Assembly (NCBI GenBank): GCA_903813345.2
Contig: CAIIXF020000012.1
Coordinates: 36,564,528 to 36,628,527 of the forward strand
DNA from: Owenia fusiformis
Lineage: Eukaryota; Annelida; Polychaeta; Sabellida; Oweniidae
DNA: 64,000 nt
Reading direction: 5' to 3'
Both the position numbers and the translations under genes were made by a program. Position 1 is the first letter of the stretch. Each line of letters starts with the position of its first letter. This document shows, in pieces, positions 34,435 through 44,900 of this stretch. The notes under the pieces were generated by a model that saw only the letters and a program-made list of their open reading frames with translations, did not search any database and was not told the DNA's origin.

Positions 34435-34860
34435 AAGTATATTTTGTTGAAATATTGTAAAGGATAAGTGTGTTTGTTAAAGTATTGTAATTGCTTATCT
34501 TGTTTGTTAAAGTATTGTTATTGCTAATCTTGTTTGTTAATGTATTGTTATTGCTAATCTTGTTTTTTTAGTATTGTAATTGCTAATACTTTTCTGTTTA
34601 AGTATTGCTAATCCTGTTTGTTAAAATATTGTTATTGTTAATCTTGTTTGTTTAAGTATTGTTATTGCTAATCTTGTTTGTTAAAGTATTGTAATTGCTA
34701 ATCTTGTTTGTTCAAGTATTGTAATTGCTAATTGTTTTTGTTAAAGTATTGCAATTGCTAATCTTGATTCTTTAAGTATTGTAATTGATAATCTTGATTC
34801 TTTAAGTATTGTAATTGATAATCTTGCATTTGATGTCTTGTTTTTTAAAGTATTGTGTTT
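34435..34860. repeat. About 30-bp degenerate minisatellite between genes B and C
   Basis: Repeated TTGTTTGTTAAAGTATTGT and ATTGCTAATC units, about 13 to 15 copies with frequent single changes and length variation. It lies about 0.4 kb downstream of gene B. Confidence 0.8.
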
Positions 34861-34899
34861 GAAAAGTGTAGTCTGTTAAAGTTTTCAATTTGATAAGTC

Positions 34900-35757
34900 T
34901 TATTTGCTCGATTTTTCTCGGGTTGCCATTTGTATTTACTAATCATAAAGTGTGAAATGTTGAATTATTATTTTTTCTACTTATCGTGTACCGTGTTAAC
35001 TAATCATGATTTCTCTGCACATTTCTATCTATCTGTTTGCGCCCATGTTTCATCTCTCGTAAACAAAAAACATTCGGATTAAAATTAGTGTGGGATTAAA
35101 TCAAATCATTTTATTGTGTTTTAAGGTTTAAATATTTTAGTAAATGTATTTATCCATTGAATTTGAAGTATTATTTTAAGCGTTTCACTGTAAGGAATAA
35201 AGAAACGACGCCAGAATAGGTAGAAAGAGGACACAAAAGGTAGGCTGAATATTAACAATTAATAATTAATATGTAATATTAATTTGATTCATTTTTACTT
35301 TGCTTAATATAGTCCAACTGCAATAAATAATCGTGTGCGAATGGTTCAAAACGTTTTCATCGATGTAAATACAATATAGTTATTTATAAATATATGGTTA
35401 AATGGTATACTGAATGCAGTATAAGTCTTCTTTTTGAGTATACTTATATTTTGATAGAATTGAATATTTTATGTATCGAAAGAAGAAGAGAATACCTCGA
35501 TCCCATACTTGACTGTATTTACATGGCGTATTTATCACTGACAATTAGACAGGCTATTCTAAATACATCCATTTCAATATCTACTTTGCTTGAAGTACAA
35601 AACATAAAATTGAAAATAAATAAATATGCAGGCTATATATCAAATCAAATCGAGTGATGGTCATGACCCTTTAGCTTTCACAGTTAATAAACATATAATG
35701 CAAAACAGTACATTATATATGATGAATCATCAAGAATGATCTTCGTTTTCTTCCCAG
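34900..35757. other. Gene B-C intergenic, no exon recognised
   Basis: AT-rich. The promoter and 5' UTR exon of gene C should lie here, but no clear TATA plus donor combination is seen (TTATTTATAAATATATGG near 35380 is a weak TATA candidate). Confidence 0.3.
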
Positions 35758-35789
35758 ATCAGTGGAGTAGCATTTCAGCTATAGTCAGC

Positions 35790-35952
35790 ATGGCTCTCGT
35801 TAAACTTGCCTGGGCTTATGTCATTATCAAGGTGTGTACTGCTACAGAAGATAATATTATTGATGCCCTAAGGACTGCAAAAAATGTATCCATCGACTCG
35901 GGAAATGTTGATTCCGTAGGAATAAGTGGAGGAAGTGGAACACTCGGAGGAA
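35790..35952 (+). CDS. Gene C exon 1: signal peptide
   Basis: Acceptor TTCTTCCCAG ends at 35757 and 32 nt of 5' UTR precede the ATG. Encodes MALVKLAWAYVIIKVC then ATEDNIIDALRTAKNV..GNVDSVG, clearly related to gene B exon 1. Exactly 163 nt as in gene B, phase 1. Without splicing the frame ends at TAG two codons later. Confidence 0.75.
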
Positions 35953-38900
35953 GTTAGTAGATTCTAATATATAAGGGGGGGTGTGCCTCATGAGTAATGA
36001 AGATGTAGTAATGATTTAGTACTAATAATACATTATTATTATTATCCACGCTTTCTATAATTTTTACCCATTTATAAGTAACAGTGACTGTGTAAAAGTA
36101 AAAACGTGTCTGTTTCTTTTGATCATCCCTCGTATATTTATTGAACTTAGGTTTTCAGTCAAAGATGTGTAAAGTCCACGGCATGACAATGGCTTCTTTT
36201 GAGGTTTTTCTCTTTAAAAAAACATGGGCTGAGAAGATGGGACAAAGTTATTTGGAATATCAAGTTAATTCATGATAACTTGCAGCGTACAGTGACAAAA
36301 TATACCCACGGTGTCCAACCCAAACCCTTACATGCACGACGGAGCGTTTCATTACTGAAACTAAAGAATTCGAAAGAAACTCTCCGGACTAGGAAAACTG
36401 GCGGGCGGGAATGATGAGCCGTCTGACGATTTCCCCAATAATGGGAATAAGAGGCATGAGTTATTTATTTCGAGTATACCATTCGATGGGTGTGATATTC
36501 ATTTGACGTTTGAAGCAATTAGGAAGAGCTGTACGAAGCAGAATAGATTTATAAACGTATTTGTCATTCTACTGGTCAAAACCCCTTTTGTCGAGACATG
36601 TGATTAGTTGAGCCAAGATTAGAGCACCGACATATATTTTGAACAAATTGCAATGCTTCAACACACCACACATTATCGTAATTGTGATTTGATGACCGAA
36701 ATCCAGTCTTGAAAATGATGACATTCTCATATGAAAGAAATGCTGCAACCTGGTAAACAAAGTGAACTGGAAACGCTGCGGTAGTCTAGATCTGTTTAGG
36801 AAATAAATAGCTTGACTTTCCTTTTCAGGAAGAGAACGAAAAGATCTATTATACCCATTGGCATCAAAAGAATTAAGATTAATTCAGAAATAAACTTTTT
36901 GTTTTTGTCAATAGTTTTATGTTTTAGCACACATGTAGGCATGATATCATCTAATAGCTAGTTGCACGTTTAACACCATCAGGTTGGGACGTTTCAATTT
37001 CCCTAACAAGTACAACACGTGCTTGAGAGATAGATTCGATTCCGAACTCTTCTCTAATAACCTGAAAATAATATCAAAACAAAATGGTAAGAGCGTTTCT
37101 AAAATTGTGTCCTAAATCGACAGAGCGTTTCGAGGATAAAAAGCGATTTCTCGAAAACAAGTCGTGGATTTGGACTGGGATGTTAGAAAATGGGAATGTA
37201 CAAGTTTGTGATCTACAACTTTGACAGGAAGATTGACGTTTTAATATAAATACTAGTTTAATTCGTAATTTGTGGTCAATTCGTCAACTTCAGATTCGTT
37301 CGATCTACACTACGAAGCTTTGATCAAGCAAATAACAGTTTACCACTAGAAGTTGAATAAATAAGATCTTTGCTCAGGGTATTGTTCATCGAATGGTACA
37401 TAATATGTCACCACAACGTATGATATGTTAGAAAAACCAGTGAATCAATACGTATGGTCATCGTGGGATCTTCATTAGCCACCATTTCATTTCGCTCCGC
37501 AGCGTTTCTGCGTGAATGATACGCCTAGTCATGCATGTAAGAAAGCGTTTGGGTTGGACACCGTGATTACGGATATATGTGGGTATATGTAAATATTATA
37601 AAATTATAAGATGTCATTGACGTTCACGCATTTACTACATGCTATCTTTAAATAATACGACATTGCTAATCTTAAAAAAAAACATTACTGATTACCGACA
37701 TAGTTTTCTATTTTTTCTAAAAAACAGCAACATAACATATTAAGTAATTCATAAATGTTGCTCTACAAACATAATAAATAGTAAGATTTAATCAAGTTAA
37801 TAAATACAGAACAATATGAATGTCGTAAATTACTGCAATGATGAAGTGAATATATAGACCTTAGTAAAATGAAATAATATTTTGATTTGTAGCTCTAAAG
37901 GGTACATCGAGAATAACTACTAGTCCCAAACCCGAAGATAAACCTATAGATCCTAAGATGTTTGATCCTTCTGTAGGTAAATACAAGGGTAACAACAGTA
38001 ACAAAGAACAACTTATTAATCTGTAGACTATTTTCGTATTCAAGGTACCACATATTGTATTTACATTATTGTATCAATATCACCTTTCAAACAGTAAACA
38101 CATGATTGCTCTGTCCTCGCCTAGTTACGCTTAGTTATATAATAGTTAGTCTTTTGCAAGAAAGAGATTTAGTGATTATTTAGAAAACCGTCAGAAATAA
38201 GTGGAACCTAGAATATGAAAAAATCTCGTAACCTCTCAATTGGAATAGCTCACAGGTCATAGCCTCGTTCTAATTATTAGTCACATGACCTTTGACTAGG
38301 TAATCCCCAAAAATGTGCAAATGTGAGTAAATTTATTTCTGTTGATAACGCTCAATTGTGACGTCAAAACACAACTAATGTCAGTAAAACGATGTTTATA
38401 TGTACCAGTGTGCTTTGGGATTTAGTATTTCTTACTCATATATAGGTTGAACTATCATTTCATCGGTTCTCAATTACTTTAAAATTAAAAATATTATCCA
38501 CCTCTTGTATTATATTCCTAAAATAAGTCAAGGGTAGGATGACTATTTTAATTGCTAAACGCGCATGACGAAAACAAACATTTACATTACAAGTGTACGG
38601 GTTAGTACATTGATTTACACAAGTAAGTAACCGAACTATAATGTAGATGTCATACTAGTATGGACTATGGAATCATTACAATCGTCGATCAAAAATTACT
38701 TCAATTTACAAATACGCAGTCCTTTATATACACAGGCAGTTTTCCCGATTAACTTTATTTTCAGCTTGTTTGGATTTGATGATTGTAATAGATGTTTCGT
38801 GCTCAATTAAGCAAGAAGACAGAAATAACGCCACTGAATTTGCTGCTAGAGTAGTTAGTGGGCTATTTAAACCTCTGAATGATACAGAGAATATAAGAGT

Positions 38901-41900
38901 GGGTCTAGTGCGTTACAGTCAGACACTCGAGCAAGTATTTAGACTAGGTAAATTAAAAAAATCCAATCAGATTCTATATACTATATTTTATATTTTCCTT
39001 TTGTCTTAACCATACGCTTATTTTACTTTATTAGTGAATGACAGGATTCAGTTGTAAATGTGAGGATATGGTTCGTGTATTCCTTATTTATTAGATAGAA
39101 AATGACCTCTGCTAATATGTTTCGTGTATTCTGTCATCATTGAATACCAAGCGATTTTGATTGTGAATGTGAGGTCATATTTCGTGTCACCGTCATCACT
39201 TAACAGAAAGTGAACGCTGTAGTGATTGTAATGACATGTTTCTTGCATTCTATCATCATTGAATAGAAAATAAACTCTGTAGAGAATATGAATACAGGTT
39301 TCTTGTATTCTGTCATTATTGGATAGCAAGTGAACTCTGGAATGAATGTGAGGACAGGTTTCGTGTATTCTGGCATTATTGAATATCAAGTGAACTCTGG
39401 AGTGAATGTAAGGATAGGTTTCGTGTATTCTGTCATTATTGAATAGCAAGTGAACTCTGGAGTGAATGTGAGGACAGGTTTCGTGTATTCTGTCATTATT
39501 GAATATCAAGTGAACTCTGGAGTGAATGTGAGGACAGGTTTCGTGTATTCTGGCATTATTGAATATCATGTGAACTCTGGAGTGAATGTAAGGATAGGTT
39601 TCGTGTATTCTGTCATTATTGAATAGCAAGTGAACTCTGGAGTGAATGTGAGGACAGGTTTCGTGTATTCTGTCATTATTGAATAGCAAGTGAACTCTGG
39701 AGTGAATGTGAGGACAGGTTTCTTCTATTCTGTCATTATTGAATAGCAAGTGAACTCTTGAGTGAATGTGAGGAAAGGTTTCGTGTATTCTGTCATTATT
39801 GAATAGCAAGTGAACTCTGGAGTGAACGTGAGGACAGGTTTCGTGTATTCTGTCATTATTGAATAGCAAGTGAACTCTGGAGTGAATGTAAGGATAGGTT
39901 TCGTGTATTCTGTCATTATTGAATATCAAGTGAACTCTGGAGTGAATGTGAGGACAGCTTTCGTATATTCTGGCATTATTGAATAGCAAGTGAACTCTGG
40001 AGTGAATGTGAGGATAGGTTTCGTGTATTCTGTCATTATTGAATAGCAAGTGAACTCTGGAGTGAATGTAAGGATAGGTTTCGTGTATTCTGTCATTATT
40101 GAATAGCAAGTGAACTCTTGAGTGAATGTGAGGAAAGGTTTCGTGTATTCTGTCATTATTGAATATCAAGTGAACTCTGGAGTGAATGTAAGGATAGGTT
40201 TCGTGTATTCTGTAATTATTGAATAGCAAGTGAACTCTGGAGTGAATGTGAGGATAGGTTTCGTGTATTCTGTCATTATTGAATATCAAATGGACTCTAG
40301 AGTGAATGTGAGGACAGGTTTCGTGTATTCTGGCATTATTGAACATCAAGTGAACTCTGGAGTGAATGTGAGGACAGGTTTCGTGTATTCTGGCATTATT
40401 GAATAGCAAGTGAACTCTGGAGTGAATGTGAAGACAGCTTTCGTATATTCTGGCATTATTGAATAGCAAGTGCACTCTGGAGTGAATGTGAGGCCAGGTT
40501 TCGTGTATTCTGTCATTATTGAATAGCAAGTGAACTCTGGAGTGAACGTGAGGACAGGTTTCGTGTATTCTGTCATTATTGAATAGCAAGTGAACTCTGG
40601 AGTGAATGTAAGGACAGGTTTCGTGTATTCTGTCATTATTGAATATCAAGTGAACTCTGGAGTGAATGTGAGCACAGGTTTCTTGTATTCTGTCATTATG
40701 GAATAGCAAGTGAACTCTGGAGTGAATGTGAGGACAGGTTTCGTGCATTCTGGCATTATTGAATAGCAAGTGAACTCTGGAGTGAATGTGAGGCCAGGTT
40801 TCGTGTATTCTGTCATTATTGAATATCAAATGGACTCTAGAGTGAATGTGAGGACAGGTTTCGTGTATTCTGGCATTATTGAACATCAAGTGAACTCTGG
40901 AGTGAACGTGAGGACAGGTTTCTTGTATCCTGTCATTATTGAATATCAAATGGACTCTAGAGTGAATGTGAGGACAGGTTTCGTATATTCTGGCATTATA
41001 GAATATCAAGTGAACTCTGGAGTGAACGTGAGGACAGGTTTCGTGTATTCTGTCATTATTGAATAGCAAGTGAACTCTGGAGTGAATGTGAGGACAGGTT
41101 TCTTCTATTCTGTCATTATTGAATAGCAAGTGAACTCTTGAGTGAATGTGAGGAAAGGTTTCGTGTATTCTGTCATTATTGAATAGCAAGTGAACTCTGG
41201 AGTGAACGTGAGGACAGGTTTCGTGTATTCTGTCATTATTGAATAGCAAGTGAACTCTGGAGTGAATGTAAGGATAGGTTTCGTGTATTCTGTCATTATT
41301 GAATATCAAGTGAACTCTGGAGTGAATGTGAGGACAGCTTTCGTATATTCTGGCATTATTGAATAGCAAGTGAACTCTGGAGTGAATGTGAGGATAGGTT
41401 TCGTGTATTCTGTCATTATTGAATAGCAAGTGAACTCTGGAGTGAATGTAAGGATAGGTTTCGTGTATTCTGTCATTATTGAATAGCAAGTGAACTCTTG
41501 AGTGAATGTGAGGAAAGGTTTCGTGTATTCTGTCATTATTGAATATCAAGTGAACTCTGGAGTGAATGTAAGGATAGGTTTCGTGTATTCTGTCATTATT
41601 GAATAGCAAGTGAACTCTGGAGTGAATGTGAGGATGGGTTTCGTGTATTCTGTCATTATTGAATATCAAATGGACTCTAGAGTGAATGTGAGGACAGGTT
41701 TCGTGTATTCTGGCATTATTGAACATCAAGTGAACTCTGGAGTGAATGTGAGGACAGGTTTCGTGTATTCTGGCATTATTGAATAGCAAGTGAACTCTGG
41801 AGTGAATGTGAAGACAGCTTTCGTATATTCTGGCATTATTGAATAGCAAGTGCACTCTGGAGTGAATGTGAGGCCAGGTTTCGTGTATTCTGTCATTATT

Positions 41901-44900
41901 GAATAGCAAGTGAACTCTGGAGTGAACGTGAGGACAGGTTTCGTGTATTCTGTCATTATTGAATAGCAAGTGAACTCTGGAGTGAATGTAAGGACAGGTT
42001 TAGTGTATTCTGTCATTATTGAATATCAAGTGAACTCTGGAGTGAATGTGAGGACAGGTTTCTTGTATTCTGTCATTATGGAATAGCAAGTGAACTCTGG
42101 AGTGAATGTGAGGACAGGTTTCGTGCATTCTGGCATTATTGAATAGCAAGTGAACTCTGGAGTGAATGTGAGGCCAGGTTTCGTGTATTCTGTCATTATT
42201 GAATATCAAATGGACTCTAGAGTGAATGTGAGGACAGGTTTCGTGTATTCTGGCATTATTGAACATCAAGTGAACTCTGGAGTGAACGTGAGGACAGGTT
42301 TCTTGTATCCTGTCATTATTGAATATCAAATGGACTCTAGAGTGAATGTGAGGACAGGTTTCGTATATTCTGGCATTATAGAATATCAAGTGAACTCTGG
42401 AGTGAACGTGAGGACAGGTTTCTTGTATTCTGTCATTATTGAATATCAAGTGAACTCTGGAGTGAACGTGAGGACAGGTTTCGTGTATTCTGGCATTATT
42501 GAATAGCAAGTGAACTCTGGAGTGAATGTGAGGACAGATTTCGTGTATTCTGTCATTATTGGATAGCAATTGAACTCCGGAATGAATGTGAGGAAAGGTT
42601 TCTTGTATTCTGTCATTATTGAATATCAAGTGAACTCTGGAGTGAACCTGAGGACAGGTTTCTTGTATTCTGTCATTATTGAATAGGAAGTGAACTCTGG
42701 AGTGAATGTGAGGACAGGTTTCGTGTATTCTGTCATTATTGAATAGCAAGTGGACTCTGGAGTGAATGTGAGGACAGGTTTCGTGTATTCTGTCATTATT
42801 GAATAGCAAGTGAACTCTGGAGTGAATGTGAAGACAGGTTTCTTGTATTCTGTCATTACTGAATAGCAAGTGGACTCTGGAGTGAATGTGAGGACAGGTT
42901 TCGTGGATTCTGTCATTATTGAATAGCAAGTGAACTCCGGAATGAATGTGAGGACAGGTTTCTTGTATTCTGTCATTATTGAATAGGAAGTGAACTCTTG
43001 AGTGAATGTGAGGACAGGTTTCGTGTATTCTGTCATTATTGAATAGCAAGTGAACTCCGGAATGAATGTGAGGACAGGTTTCTTGTATTCTGTCATTATT
43101 GAATAGCAATTGGACTCTGGAGTGAATGTGAGGACAGGTTTCGTGTATTCTGTCATTATTGAATAGGAAGTGAACTCTAGAGTGAACATGAGGACAGGTT
43201 TCGTATATTCTGGCATTTAGATAGCAAGTGAACTCCGGACAACATACCACCTAGACAACTCATCCCCAAGACAACTCATCCCCTAGATATGTCATCTCAT
43301 AGTAGACAACTCATCCCCTGGATAATTCATCCCATAGACAACTTATCCCCTGGACAAATGATCCCCTAGACAATATATCTCCAGGACAACTCATCCCTGG
43401 ACAACTCATCCCCAAGACAACCCATTCCCTGGACACATCATCCCCTAGACAACTCATCCCCTGAACAATTCATCCTTTATCACACAAAGCCAAATTGTAA
43501 AGTGTTTTTTGAAATGAAATATTAAATACACCTTGGATCATTCTAAATATTATTGTTTACTGTATTGACACAAATTAAACCGTCAAACAGTCGTACGGTA
43601 CCATTAAAACTTTAATCTCTTGCCCTTATATAACATGACTTAATTTTTCATGACAAAAAATAAAGTTTTCTCTCTGCATAATTTTGAAACATGAACTTCA
43701 GTAACTTCAGCTGTGAATACTGTGAAATCTTGACATCAAAAGAGCTTCTTCAATCAATGTTTATATAATATTGAAATTGTATATTAAAAGTAAAATAAAG
43801 GTTAATATTACATATTAATTGGTCAATTATTTCCTTGCCAATATCATAGTTTTTAAACAATTTTCCAGATCTCCCCTCTAGAAAGTCTTTGTTCACTTGT
43901 ACTCCACTCGATTATGCTTTTACCAGACCAGATGGCTTCGGTAACGAAATGTACTTGAAGGTAGCATTTTTCTCTTTTCCTTATTTCACACGTTATAGGC
44001 AGAATTGCTACTACATTTTCTCACAAACATTTGTCAGCATCACATGTTTAAGAAAATAAACATGTTTGCTAACAAATAGTACAGAAGACAACAGAATCAT
44101 CGCTTAAATAACTCACTATTGTAATGTAAATGGAGAGTTAGAGGTGCAGATCTTAACCGTTTTTGAAGTTCCATTTACGTAACAAAAGTGAGGTGTTAAA
44201 TCAATGGTCGTGTTGTCCTCTGTTTGCAAACATATACATATGTTTAGACATATGATTGTGACACATGTTTGTGATAAAGAATGCTGTTTGAATTCTGCCT
44301 ACAACTGGTGAAATAATCGCACCTTCGAGGCTTTGACATTTTGTTACTGAAACGATCCATTTACAAAGTAATTGAGTGGAGTACCAGTGTTCATATGTTT
44401 TTGAAACTTAAACTAATCATGATGACCAAAACATTTATATATCATTTGAATAATATATGAATTGGTAATATAACATTAAATTACTCAATTATGCCAAAGG
44501 ATAGGTCGTTCAGGGGATGAGTTGTCTAGGGGATAAGTTGTCTAGGTGATGAGTTGTCCATGGGATGAGTTGTCTTGGAGATGAGTTGTGCAGGGGATAA
44601 GACACAGGGGATAAGTTGTCCAGGGATGAGTCGTCTAGGGGATGAGTTTCAAGTTTAGGCAAAAAATGTCTTAACTTGTTCAAACCATTCATTGAAGATG
44701 ATCATGGCGAATCTGACGTTATCGAACATGCAGTTCGTACAATGAATACAAGTGATCTTGGCTGTAAAACACACACACATACGGTCCTCAAAGAACTCTA
44801 CACGACATACTTCACAAAGAATCTAGGTGACAGGTAAAATAAAAAAGCTTATACAATGAGTTTTAAGAGGTGCAAGGTACAAGATATTTGGGGAACGGCG

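Noticed and set aside
39084-43250. Minus-strand frames of 961 and 416 codons with a 20-residue repeat
   Set aside because: They lie entirely over the 60-bp satellite; a period divisible by three keeps several frames open on both strands. No signal, splice or conserved domain supports translation, and the array is in a gene C intron.
44658-44697. Earlier acceptor for gene C exon 4 (TTTAG at 44658)
   Set aside because: It is in phase and open, but the sequence between it and 44698 has no counterpart in gene B, whereas similarity begins exactly at GAAG/AT in both genes.
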